Origin: Thermohalobaculum sp963700775
Lineage (GTDB): Bacteria > Pseudomonadota > Alphaproteobacteria > Rhodobacterales > Rhodobacteraceae
DNA length: 64,000 bases
Assembly: GCA_963700775.1 (NCBI GenBank)
Contig: CAVOYU010000008.1
Span: 1 to 64,000, forward strand
Reading direction: 5' to 3'
Notes under the pieces: generated by a model
Database searches by the model: none
What the model saw: only the letters and a program-made list of their open reading frames with translations
What the model was told of the DNA's origin: nothing
Program-made: the position numbers and the translations under genes
In this document: positions 36,785 through 46,902 of the stretch, in pieces
Position numbering within the stretch: position 1 is the stretch's first letter
How the letters are laid out: each line of letters starts with the position of its first letter

Positions 36785-38625
36785 ATGGCCGGGCATCAAC
36801 CACGTGCCAGATGCGCTGTGGTGCTCTACGCGCTCGCCTGCGTGCCCGCCCTGTCCGGCTGCGAAGATAGGCGCGCAATGACCATAGCTCCTATCTCCGT
36901 TGGCGGATCGGTCCAGACGACACTGGTCACCCGGCGGGCGACCGACGGTTCGGTCGAGCATACGCTGCAGCAGAACGGCACTGTCTCGGCCGACAGTTAC
37001 ATCTGGCAACCCTGGTTCGCTCGTGTCACGGGCGACGCGACTCTGGCTTATGACCTGACTGCCGGCGATGACGACAGCCAGCAGCTGCGAGCCAGCGCCG
37101 CCGGCCAGCTCGCAGTGTTGCCGCGCTCGAATTATCCGGTGACGGTCGACCTCGCGCATCTGGACAGCCGCGCCAGCGGCGATTTTGCGACCTCGGACTA
37201 CATCCGCGACCGAGCGGCGGTCACCGCTCGGGCCGCGATCAACCAAAATCTCAATGGCGGTTTGATCGCGAGCTGGGATCGTTCGGATCGCGACAACTCG
37301 GGTGTGACCGAGTTCGAAGAACGTTTCGATGGATCTGAACCAGAGCTTTGCCCGGGAGGATGCGTTCCTCGGCATCAACTCGGTCGGCTTCGGCGCCAGC
37401 TACCGCAACAGCAACTTCGATGCGGACGATCCCGAGGACAGCAGGGGCCGCGAGGTCGCAGTGCTGCGCCTGAACTCGCGAGCCGAGCCGGCGGATGATG
37501 TGCGAAACGATACGCTGATCACAGCGACCTTCGACGATCTGGACGAGGATGACGACGCCTATTCCCGCTATGCGTTGCAGGGAGTTTCGACCGTGCAGTG
37601 GCGGCCCGACGACAGGCCCTATCTGGTCACCGGGTCGCTGCGGACGCTCGCCGAGCGGATCGATGAGACCAACAACGGAAGTCCGACCCGATCGGAAACG
37701 ATTCTCGCTGAATTCCACGGTCGGGCTGCGATGGCCGGTAAGTGACCAACTGTCCTTCAACGCCGGATTGCGCGGTTCCTACGAAAATGTCAGCCGCGAC
37801 GAGGGCGGATCGCTCGGCGAGACCGATCTCGATGAAGGCGAGCGCATCATCGGGCTGATGCTGTTCGGAGCCGACTACCGCTCGGTCCCGAATCCGCTCT
37901 GGGGCTTCGATTGGAGCTGGGATGTCCGAGGCCAAGCCGAGAACGGCTTCCGAACCGACGATGGCCTCTTGTCCCGCGAGACGCTTACGCTCGGGCACCG
38001 GCTCGAGCGCGACTATTCGGAGTTAGTCTTTGTACCGGTCCGCTTCGCCTTCGACCAGGAGATCGAACTGGACGCCGACTTAGAGGAGGACGATCTCTTC
38101 GGGGTCCGCCTGGCGCATGCGGTGACCTTCGATTACACCAAGTCCGACGAAGCGTCATCGACCTTCGCCCGACTCTTTCTGCGCGACAGCCGGACACTTG
38201 TCGGCGAGCGGCGCGAATTCGACATCATCCAGTTCACCCTCGGGCGCAGCGTTTCAGTCGATCGCGACCGGCGCTGGCAGGGCAATGTCACGGCGCAGGC
38301 GATCCGGGACGTGAACGAGGACGGCTCTGACGTGATCGCGACCGCGTCGGGCAACGTCTCTTACCTGCACCGGAATGTATTCGAGACCGACGATCTGGAT
38401 TTCCGCTCGGAGCTTCGGCTCAACATAGTCAATGTCGATGACCTGTTCGGCGAGGCCGAAGACGAGTTCGCCAGCGACCGGTTCCGGAATGACTGGCGCA
38501 ACATCCTAAGCTACCGCATCGGCCGTCTGACCGCCGAGCTCGAGGGCTCCGCTTTCCAGCGAGACTCGGGCCTTGGCTATCTCGCGCTCGTGCGGCTGCG
38601 CCGCGACTTCGGCGGCCAGCTATGA
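36785..38625 (+). CDS. Large outer-membrane beta-barrel candidate (two frameshifts)
   Basis: About 613 codons. Signal with lipobox-like VVLYALACVPALSGC, then alternating polar/hydrophobic strands with acidic turns (VDLAHLDSRASGDFATSDYI, AEPADDVRNDTLITATFDDL, DQLSFNAGLRGSYENVSRDE, ELRLNIVNVDDLFGEAEDEF) to the last residues LGYLALVRLRRDFGGQL. Frame changes near 37320 and 37745. The pattern is that of a 20-plus-strand barrel, comparable in role to porin-cytochrome conduits, but I cannot assign a family. It overlaps the next gene region and sits between PPIase and c7 genes, so a trans-outer-membrane electron conduit is plausible. Confidence 0.65.
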
Positions 38626-38642
38626 CCAAGGAGGGAAAACGG

Positions 38643-39062
38643 ATGCAGACCGCAAGACGACGGCCGGTGATGCTCGGCATTCTGGGCCTGCTTATGCTGG
38701 TGCTCAGCACGGGATTCTGGCTCACGACATCGGAGGATGCCGCCGCCGAGTACGGCGATGTCGTCATCAACAATTATTCGGATGGCGCCGGGATGCGCCC
38801 GGTGGTTTTCCCGCACTGGTTCCACCGCATCCGCTTCCGCTGCAAGGTCTGCCACGCCGATCTCGGCTTCCGGTTCAAGGCCGGCGGCAACGACATAAAC
38901 ATGCTGAAGATCTTCGACGGCGAGTACTGCGGCGCCTGCCACAACGGGCAGATCGCGTGGGGAGTCGAGAACTGTGTGCTGTGCCACTCAGGAAAGCCGA
39001 GCCTGCGGACCGGGGTGCACAACAGCACCGCGGACCGCCTGGTGGCTCCAGTGGGACAGTGA
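38643..39062 (+). CDS. Triheme c7-type cytochrome, type A
   Basis: 139 residues. The ATG at 38643 follows AAGGAGGG; an upstream ATG at 38622 overlaps the barrel stop but has no ribosome site. A membrane or signal segment (VMLGILGLLMLVLSTGFWLT) is followed by hemes CKVCH, CGACH and CVLCH, with VVFPHWFHRIRFRCKVCHAD supplying extra His ligands. Paralogue at 54105. Small periplasmic or anchored electron carrier. Confidence 0.9.
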   Translation: MQTARRRPVMLGILGLLMLVLSTGFWLTTSEDAAAEYGDVVINNYSDGAGMRPVVFPHWFHRIRFRCKVCHADLGFRFKAGGNDINMLKIFDGEYCGACHNGQIAWGVENCVLCHSGKPSLRTGVHNSTADRLVAPVGQ

Positions 39063-39091
39063 GCGGCCGGGACCGGAAAGGAGCGACCACG

Positions 39092-39763
39092 ATGAAGGAC
39101 CGCGCCAGAACGATTGTCGTTCTCGTTGCCTTCTTGCTTGCCATCGGGTTGGGAGCGGCAGACGTTGCCGGACAGCCCGCCTCGAAGGCCGACGCCCCGA
39201 CCATTCTCGCCCAAGTGGCGAAGCCGAGCGCTGCGAACAGTTTCAACCGGCTGCTGAAGAAACCGAGCGGGGAGCAGAATGCCCCACCTGCGAACGACGG
39301 CATCCACGATCCAGCCAATCCCGGCACCGATCTGCTTCAGTGGCCCTCCGAGGCCTTCGCCGACCTACCCAAGACCAACGACGGCAACGGCGTCGACTGG
39401 GTCAAGGCGCTGGGCGATGGACGTATCCGGCCGTGGTCCGAGCTGGAGGATCCGGAGGCCGAGCCCTTCGTGATGGACCTCGTGATCGTGCGCCAGGTGA
39501 AGGGGTCGATGCCGAACGTCGTGTACCCTCATCTGCAACACACTGAATGGCTCGATTGCACCAACTGTCATGACGAGATCTTCACCCCGGAGAAGGGCGG
39601 CAACCAGATCAGCATGGCGGGGATCCTGCTCGGCCAGAAATGCGGCGTTTGCCACGGCAAGGTCGCCTTCCCGATCTCGGACTGCCGACGCTGCCACGCC
39701 CAGCCGAAGACTGCCGAAGAGCTACGCCAGCTCGCCGACCAGTCGAACTGGGCGAAGAAGTGA
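39092..39763 (+). CDS. Triheme c7-type cytochrome, type B
   Basis: 223 residues with a Sec signal (IVVLVAFLLAIGLGAADVAG). N-terminal region GIHDPANPGTDLLQWPSEAF, VDWVKALGDGRIRP; the heme domain VYPHLQHTEWLDCTNCHDEI, ILLGQKCGVCHGKVAFPISDCRRCH carries three sites (CTNCH, CGVCH, CRRCH). Same family as the proteins at 30907 and 53536. Type A and type B are adjacent here and, in opposite order, at 53536-54488, so they probably act as a pair. Confidence 0.9.
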   Translation: MKDRARTIVVLVAFLLAIGLGAADVAGQPASKADAPTILAQVAKPSAANSFNRLLKKPSGEQNAPPANDGIHDPANPGTDLLQWPSEAFADLPKTNDGNGVDWVKALGDGRIRPWSELEDPEAEPFVMDLVIVRQVKGSMPNVVYPHLQHTEWLDCTNCHDEIFTPEKGGNQISMAGILLGQKCGVCHGKVAFPISDCRRCHAQPKTAEELRQLADQSNWAKK

Positions 39764-39800
39764 GCCGGGAAGAAATTGACGATCAGCAAGGTCTGAAAGA

Positions 39801-40683
39801 ATGTTCAACAGAAACGCAAAACTTCGATCGGCGATGGTTTTGATGGCAGCGTTGCTGCTCGCCCTGCCGGCAGCGGCGCAGACAAGAGTGCCGGCGGACC
39901 CTGCCACCACCGGCCAGAAGGTGGATTTCGTTGGCAACCTGGTCACGAAGTCTGTGTCCTCGCAGCGTATCGAGCAAAGCGGCGATGCCGCCGCCAAGCA
40001 AAGCCTGGACCGCGCCCGGGGGCTGGTGGGCGAGGCGCGGTCCGACCTGGACAGCGGCCGGGTTGATGCGGCCAACGCGAAGCTCGACGAGGCGCTGGCG
40101 CTGGTGAACAAGGAGGTCCAGCGGCTGTCAGGCGCCGAGGTGCGCGGCGCCCACGACCGCCAGATGTACGAGCGGCGGTTAAAGGCAGTAAACACCTTCC
40201 TCGCGGCATATCAGCGAGTTGCCGCCGATGGCTCGAGCAAGTCTGCAGCCCACCAGGCGGAAGCGATCCGCGGGCTGGTCGGCAAGGCCCGGGACGAGGC
40301 GGGCAGCGGCGACTACGAGGCCGCGATCGCAACCCTGGACGACGCCTATGCCACTGCGCGGGGCGACATCCGCGCGATCCGCGAGGGACAGACGCTGACT
40401 CGGTCGCTCGACTTCGAGACCGCTGAGCAGGAATACGACTACGAGCTTGGCCGCAATCAGAGCCACTTCCTTTTGCTGCAGTTCGCAATCTCCGAGAAGC
40501 AGCCTCAGGGCAGCGTGGTCGGTCGGATCGAGCAGAACCGGCAGGCGGCCGAGAAGATGCGCAAGCAGGCCGAGGGCAAGGCCGCCGAGGGAGACCATCC
40601 CGATGCGATTGAACTCCTGAACGAGTTCGACTGAATTGCTGCTCAAGTCGATCCGCATGAGCGGCATGTTCGTGCCGGGGTAA
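39801..40683 (+). CDS. Helical periplasmic protein, paralogue 1 (frameshift near end)
   Basis: About 293 codons. Signal MVLMAALLLALPAAAQ. The body is almost all helix (LDRARGLVGEARSDLDSGRV, AANAKLDEALALVNKEVQRL, KSAAHQAEAIRGLVGKARDE, EYDYELGRNQSHFLLLQFAI), TPR-like but without a clear TPR consensus. The annotated-looking stop at 40634 is probably an indel effect: shifting frame at about 40627 gives LLNESTELLLKSIRMSGMFV, matching the end of paralogue 2 (ATERLLVALRAAGLIMME). I do not recognise the family. Confidence 0.75.
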
Positions 40684-40688
40684 CGTTG

Positions 40689-41594
40689 ATGGCGCGGCAC
40701 ACGGGCTACACACGGCAGATTGCGGGCATCGCGGCGGCGGTTCAGTCGGCGCTGATTGCTGGCAGCCTGCTCGGCATGCCGGCCTGGGCCCAGAATGCCA
40801 TAGCCACCGTGTCGGCCGAGATGGCCGAGCAGAAGGCGCGGATGCTGGAGAGCTTCTTTGACTTCGACAGACTCGCCGGCGCTCGCGACAGCAACCCGGA
40901 CGCGGTGCGGCCACTGGAAACCGAGGCGCGTGCGCGGCTTGCCGCCGGCAGCGACGCCGTTGCAGCCGGGCAGTTCGCCGAGGCGATGGCACAGTTCGAT
41001 GCCGGCATTCGGGCAGTCTCGCAGGCCGTCGCGCTCGGCGCATCAGCAAGGAGCTGGGGCCCGAGCGATGCGGCGGTCGCCTTCGTTGCCCGCCGGCGGC
41101 AGGCGAACACTTACCTCGAAGCACTGGAGCGCTCGGACGAGATCGGTTCTACGGAACGACGCGAGGTGGAGCGGCTGCGCGGCGATCTGGGCCGCGCCGA
41201 CGCCCATTTCCTGGCCGGTGCGCTCGATCCGGCACGGGAAACGCTGGACGTGGCATATGGCGAAATTGTCACGCTGGTGAGCGAGGTCCGGCGCGGCCAC
41301 AGCGCCTTCGTCGCCAGAGTCTTCGCCAGCCCGCATGAGGAATTCGCCTACGAGCAAGAGCGGCACCGCAGCTACCGGCTGCTTGTCGAGATCGCGCTGG
41401 CCGAACGGGGCGAGGATCAGCCGGGCCTGATCGCGCTCGCGGCAAGGTTGAGCGCTCAGAGCGACCGTCTACGCGCCGTGGCCGAGCAGCAGGGCGAAAC
41501 GGGGGACTACCCGGCAGCGATTGGGACGATGGAACGTGCGACCGAGCGGCTTCTGGTGGCGCTGCGCGCCGCCGGGCTGATCATGATGGAGTAG
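40689..41594 (+). CDS. Helical periplasmic protein, paralogue 2
   Basis: 301 residues, no known family. Signal ending MPAWAQ, then repeated helical segments (AEMAEQKARMLESFFDFDRL, AGSDAVAAGQFAEAMAQFDA, RREVERLRGDLGRADAHFLA) and EEFAYEQERHRSYRLLVEIA, which aligns with EYDYELGRNQSHFLLLQFAI of paralogue 1. Five bases separate the two genes, so they are a tandem duplication and likely form a heteromer or line a periplasmic scaffold. Confidence 0.8.
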   Translation: MARHTGYTRQIAGIAAAVQSALIAGSLLGMPAWAQNAIATVSAEMAEQKARMLESFFDFDRLAGARDSNPDAVRPLETEARARLAAGSDAVAAGQFAEAMAQFDAGIRAVSQAVALGASARSWGPSDAAVAFVARRRQANTYLEALERSDEIGSTERREVERLRGDLGRADAHFLAGALDPARETLDVAYGEIVTLVSEVRRGHSAFVARVFASPHEEFAYEQERHRSYRLLVEIALAERGEDQPGLIALAARLSAQSDRLRAVAEQQGETGDYPAAIGTMERATERLLVALRAAGLIMME

Positions 41595-41597
41595 GTC

Positions 41598-42696
41598 ATG
41601 AGTGCGCGTCGCCATCCGAACGTTGCGGAGATCACGGGCAGGTCCGCAATCGCCGTCCTTCTCCTGCTCGCCGCCTGCGCCGAGAGGGAGGGCGACGTCA
41701 CGCCGACCTTGGCGCCCGAGCTATCTGGCCCGGTGTGGCCGGTGCCGCCGGAGCCCGCGCGCTATGCGCTGGCCGGGGTGCTGGTCGGGCAGCAGGATTT
41801 CATCGACCCGTCGCAACGCGAGAGCTCGGGGCTACAGACCGCCTTCGAATGGGTCGTCGGACTGGTGGTCGGCCCGCGACGCTACAAGGAACTGCGCCGC
41901 CCGGTCGCAGGGCTGGTGCGTGCCGACGGCTCGGTGCTGGTCGTTGATGCCGGCCTAAAGGGCGTTGCGGTCTTCGATATGCCTGGCAAGCGCTTCTACA
42001 TCTGGGACGAGGCCAGCCCCGGCGCAGGCTTCGCCAGCCCGGTTGCCATCGCCGAGGACGGCCGGGGCGGATATCTGGTGACCGATTCCGAGTTGGCCCG
42101 CGTGGTGCGGATCGACGGAATGGGCAAGCCGGCCGGCAGCTTCGGCCAAGGCCTGCTGCGCCGCCCGACGGGCCTCGCTCGGGATCCGGTGACCGGGATG
42201 CTATACGTCGCCGATACCGCAGCCCACGATATCAAGATTTTCGATGCGGACGGGAACCTGCGCGATACGCTGGGCGCGCCCGGCCGAGTCGTCGGGCGGT
42301 TCAACACGCCGACCCATCTCAGCTTCCACGGCGACAGGCTCTATGTGGTCGACACGCTCAATTTCCGGGTCCAAGCTTTCAATCGCGACGGCGCCCCGCT
42401 GCTGGACTTCGGCGACCTCGGGCTCTTCGTTGGTAACCTGTCGCGGCCTAAGGGCGTGGCGATCGGCGGTGAGGGACGGATCTATGTCGTCGAGTTGTAT
42501 CTATGACCACCTGCTAATCTTCGATCCGAAGGGTCAGTTGCTCCTGCCGATCGGCGGGACCGGCAACGGCGTCGGTCAGTTCTACCTGCCCTCCGGCGTC
42601 TGGACTGACGGGAAGAACCGCGTCTATGTCGCCGACATGTTCAACGGCCGGGTAATCGTGCTGGCTGAACTGACCGGGCTGGAGGTTGTGCAATGA
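41598..42696 (+). CDS. Second NHL-repeat beta-propeller lipoprotein (one frameshift)
   Basis: About 365 codons. Lipobox LLLLAAC within the first 30 residues. NHL blades follow: RRPVAGLVRADGSVLVVDAG, SPVAIAEDGRGGYLVTDSEL, RPTGLARDPVTGMLYVADTA, TPTHLSFHGDRLYVVDTLNF. At about 42500 a frame change (IYVVE to SSYDHLLIFDPKG) restores the last blades, ending VYVADMFNGRVIVLAEL. Paralogue of 33422. Stop overlaps the 11-heme cytochrome start as ATGA. Confidence 0.83.
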
Positions 42697-45062
42697 GGCG
42701 CGCCTTCCAGATTTGGCTGCTGATCCTTTTGGCCGGCACGCCCGCGGGAGCGGACCGAATCTCGGACATCAGGAACACCAAGCACAACCTCTCGGTCTCC
42801 GGCCCGGGCGAGGTGCGGGCCACCTCGGAGGACGAACTCTGCGTGTTTTGCCACACGCCGCATGGGGCGAACCAGGAGGCGCCGGCGCCGCTCTGGAACA
42901 GGGAGCTCTCGGGCTCGACCTACATCCCCTACAATTCGAGTTCGATGGACGCGATCGGCATTGGCCAGCCGGGCGGCACTTCGAAACTCTGCCTCTCCTG
43001 CCATGACGGAACCATAGCCATAGGCTCGGTCAATGTGCTGAATGGGGCGACCACCGATGGCAATCCTGGCACCGCCGACATCTCGATGTCCGGCACTGGT
43101 GTCGGTGGCACCATGCCCGCGGGGGAAGGAGAGAGTACCGGCTTCACCCGACGGCTGGGCACCGATCTCACCAACGACCATCCAGTTTCCTTCAGCTACA
43201 CCGACTCGCTGGCGCTCCAGGACGGCGAGCTAAGGCTTCCTAGCGCAACGCCCGAGATTGGAAACCGAGTGCCAGGCTTCCGACCGGACATTCCGCTGAT
43301 CGACGATCAGCTCCAATGCACCGCCTGCCACGACCCACATATCCGGGACACGGTCGAGGCCAATATCAAATTCCTCCGCCTGAACCGATTCCAGCAGGTC
43401 GAGCCGCTGGAAGGCGCCTTTGACCAGAGCCGCGACCAGATTTGCCTCGCCTGCCACGAGAAGGAAGGCTGGGTGGGCTCGGCCCATGCCAGCAGCGCGG
43501 CAGCGAACGAGACCTACACCTCCAGCGCTGCGGCCCTGCGAGAGTTCCCGACGGGCATACCCGTATGGCGGGTCGGTTGTCTCAACTGCCACGACGCCCA
43601 CACAGTGGAGGGTGCGCGGCGGCTTCTTCGCGAGGGGACAGACAGCTTCACCACCCCCAAAACGGGTGGCGATTCAGCGATCGAAGAGACCTGCTACCAG
43701 TGCCATTCCGCGACTGGTGGCGTGTTGACCGGCCAAGGCGGCGCGAGCTTTCCGGTGCCTGACATCAAGATCGATTTCCAGAGCCTTCGGCACATGCCGA
43801 TTGACGAGAGCCCGGAGGTGCATGACATCGGCACCGGCAGCGAGCCGCAGCCCGGCAAGGATTTCCTCGAGTTCGCGCAACCTGCTCGGCCGGAGTTCCA
43901 TCTCGAACCGCCACGCCGAATGCACCGACTGCCACCATCCGCACCGGATGATCAAGAATCGCCTGTTCAACGACATTCCGGCAATTCCGGACGCGGCCGG
44001 CACCCGTGACCGGAGCTCGAACTCTTCGCCGTCGAACATCGCCTCGGGTGTGCTGCGCGGCACCTGGGGGGTGGAACCCGTCTACGGGGCGCCGGATTTC
44101 CTGGCGCCACCCGTAACCTTCGACGTAAAGCGCGGCAACCCGCCGATTGGCGGGTCGACCTCGACGACCGCGCCCTACGTCACCCGCGAGTACCAGATCT
44201 GCCTGAAGTGCCACTCGGAATTCGCCTACAACCAGCCCCCGAACCTGGGCCTGACCTTCGGCGGCACGCCGCCCGGCACCAACGCTGTCAATCGCTACAC
44301 TGATCAGTCGATGGAGTTCCAGGCGCCGATTTCGGACCGTGGCGAGACCGGCGGCAACCACCGCTCGTGGCATCCGGTGATCGCTGAAACCGGGCGGTCA
44401 CCGGGCATCCGCAACGCCGACGCCAACAACTGGATTGCTCCGTTCAACAATCCGGCGCTGATTGGGACCCAGACGATGTACTGCTCCGATTGCCACGGCT
44501 CGAACACGGCAAGCGGCACGATCGAGCCGTCGGGGGGTGAGAACGGCCGCGCCTGGGGGCCGCACGGATCGAACAACGACTTCATCCTGAAGGGCGGATG
44601 GGACAGCCAGACCGGCGGTGGCGGCACCCAGGATCATCTCTGCTTCAAGTGCCATTCCTACAACCGCTACGCCACAAGAAACGGTGAGGATTTCGAATCG
44701 GATTCGGTGGCAGCCGAGCGCCGAACCTGCACGGCTTCCATGCCGACAAGATAGGGAGACTGCGCTGTACCTGGTGCCACGCTGCGGTGCCGCACGGCTG
44801 GAAGAACAAAGCACTGCTGGTGAACCTAAATGACGTCGGTCCAGAAGCCGGCCTCGCGCCCGGCACGCAGGTTCGCAACAACACCACCGCCGGCTACACC
44901 AACGGCCCATACTACCTCAACGCCATGCTTAAAGTACGCACTTTCGCCACCAGTGGCACATGGGAGGAGAGCAACTGTGGCTCCGCCGGGCCGCCCGGGA
45001 ATGGCGAGACCGGGCGCGACTGGATGCGGGACAGCTCCGAGAATTGTGAGAACCCGCCATGA
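42693..45062 (+). CDS. Undecaheme c-type cytochrome with OmcE-like N-terminal part (two frameshifts)
   Basis: About 790 codons; frame changes near 43880 and 44705. Eleven CxxCH: CVFCH (50), CLSCH (100), CTACH (209), CLACH (251), CLNCH (296), CYQCH (334), then CTDCH, CLKCH, CSDCH, CFKCH and CTWCH. The first four repeat the spacing and flanks of the OmcE-like protein (CVFCHTPHG..., LCLSCHDG, TNDHPVSF, CTACHDPH, FLRL..., ICLACH). Signal peptide in the first 20 residues (WLLILLAGTPAGA). Large periplasmic or surface cytochrome; possibly filament anchor, terminal unit or conduit partner. Confidence 0.85.
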
Positions 45063-46109
45063 CCGGAACACTCCTCGCAATTCTCCGCCAGGCCGGGTCG
45101 CACGGGGTCACCCTGTTATTGCTGGGCGTGTTGTCGCTGGTCGTCGCGTCGGGGCTGGTCGCCGAGATTGAGGTGGCGGATTGGGTCGCACTGCCGCTGG
45201 CAGGTCTCTTCGTCAATCTGGTCGCCGCGCTAGTGGCGCACGGCACGCTCAGGTCCCAGCCGATGCTGTTCGCCTTCCACGCCATGCTGGCCGTCCTTGT
45301 GCTGCTAGTCGGCGCCGACCGGCTGACTGCACTCCGCGGCCATGTGGAGGTCACCGAGGGAGCAATGTTCGACCCTTCGCTGGCCGAGGTGGAGGCGGGT
45401 CCGCTGCACCCCTGGGCGCTCGACAAGGTCGCCTTTGTGCAGGGCGGCTTTCGAGATCCGCTACGCGCCAGGCATGAAGCGGCGCGAGACGGTGAGCCTG
45501 CTGCAGGTTCCGGATGGCGCCGGCCGCTGGCACCAGGTGCGGGTCGGTGACGACGATCCACTGATCTCTAACAGCTACCGATTCTACACCTCCTTCAACA
45601 AGGGATTCGCCCCGGTGCTGACCTATATCGGGCCGGACGGGGCCAGCGTTACCGGCGCGGTCCACATGCCATCCTATCCGCTGCGCGATTTCGACCAGGG
45701 CAACGACTGGGTGCCGCCGGGCGGAGATCCGCTGAAGCTATGGCTCAGCATCCCCGAGCCGGTCTTTGACGCGGACGAGGAATGGGTGTTCAGAAAGCCG
45801 GAGGATCCGGTCCTGGTTGTGCTCGAGGGGGCGGCTCGGCACGAGCTGGCACTCGGCCAGGTGACAGCGCTGTCGGGCGGTGCGGCAGTGCGCTTCGATG
45901 GGCTCAGGACCTGGATGGGCTACTCCATCGCGGCGAACCTGTTCAATGCCTGGATGGCTGCGGTCGCCATCGCCGCTACGCTGGCGCTGGGGGTGCATCT
46001 CTGGGGCCGGTTCCTCCCAGCGAGCGGAGCGGCCGGAGAGCCGGCAGGCCGGACGCAGGCCAAGGTTGGCCCTGCAGAACGCAAACAGGGGGTACGTCAT
46101 GTTGAATGA
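45059..46109 (+). CDS. ccsB: ResB/Ccs1-like System II cytochrome c biogenesis protein (one frameshift)
   Basis: About 350 codons. N-terminal helices (VTLLLLGVLSLVVASGLVAE, WVALPLAGLFVNLVAALVAH), a large periplasmic beta domain (VEVTEGAMFDPSLAEVEAGP; after a frame change near 45450, FEIRYAPGMKRRETVSLLQV, then SYRFYTSFNKGFAPVLTYIG) and a final helix. This is the ResB/Ccs1 architecture; with CcsA it exports heme and attaches it to CxxCH. Overlaps the 11-heme gene as ATGA. Alphaproteobacteria normally use System I (CcmA-I), so its presence within the locus is notable. Confidence 0.82.
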
Positions 46110-46902
46110 GATGGTGCTCCTCCAGGTCGCATGCTGGCTCTATCTGCTCGCAACCGCGGTGGCGTTGGTCCCTGCCCCGGGTCAGTCGCGTCTGAATGTT
46201 GCATTGTCGGTGGTCGCCGCGGCGCTGGCATTGCAGAGCTGCTCAATTGCGCTGCGCTGGATCCGGCTCGGCCACGGCCCTTACGTGGACCTGTTCGAGA
46301 TCCTGTCGAGCAACGTATGGAGCCTGCATCTGATCCTGCTCGCCACCTGCATCTTCGTCCGCCGAGTCCGTGACGGTCTGCCGGGGGCGCTGGCGGCCCT
46401 GGCGGTCCTGGTCGTCTGGCTGATGATTACTCCGGCGAACGACACCGCCGTGCCGGTGACTTACGCGACCATCTGGCTGCCTGTGCACATGGTGCTCGGC
46501 AAGCTGTTCCTGGGCTTGGTCGTCGCCGCGGTCGGGCTGGCGCTGGTGGTGCTCGCGCGCCGATTGATCGGGGAGCCGGCCAGCGCCCGGACGCCTGCGA
46601 CGTCGCTCGAGGCGCTGGCGCACCGGCTGATGCTGGCGGCAGTCGTCTTCGAGTCGCTGATGCTGGTCGCAGGTGCTGCCTGGGCGCGAGACGCCTGGGG
46701 TCGCTACTGGGCCTGGGATCCGTTGGAAAGCTGGGCCTTCCTAAGCTGGGTCGCAATGCTTGCCTACCTGCACTGGCGCCCGCGAAACCAAGAAGCGACG
46801 GCGCTGAGCGCAGCGATGATCGTCGGCGTCTATGCGCTGGCCTTCATGACCTTCTTTGGCGTGCCCTTCCTCTCGGTCGCGCCACACAAGGGAGCGGTCT
46901 GA
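46099..46902 (+). CDS. ccsA: CcsA-like heme handling protein of System II
   Basis: 267 residues with about eight membrane helices and the WWD-type heme motif WGRYWAWDPLESWAFLSW. Histidines in WLPVHMVLGK and YLHWRP are candidate heme ligands. It forms the heme channel and synthetase with the ResB-like partner just upstream, overlapping it by 11 bp. Likely dedicated to the many hemes encoded here. Confidence 0.9.
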   Translation: MLNEMVLLQVACWLYLLATAVALVPAPGQSRLNVALSVVAAALALQSCSIALRWIRLGHGPYVDLFEILSSNVWSLHLILLATCIFVRRVRDGLPGALAALAVLVVWLMITPANDTAVPVTYATIWLPVHMVLGKLFLGLVVAAVGLALVVLARRLIGEPASARTPATSLEALAHRLMLAAVVFESLMLVAGAAWARDAWGRYWAWDPLESWAFLSWVAMLAYLHWRPRNQEATALSAAMIVGVYALAFMTFFGVPFLSVAPHKGAV

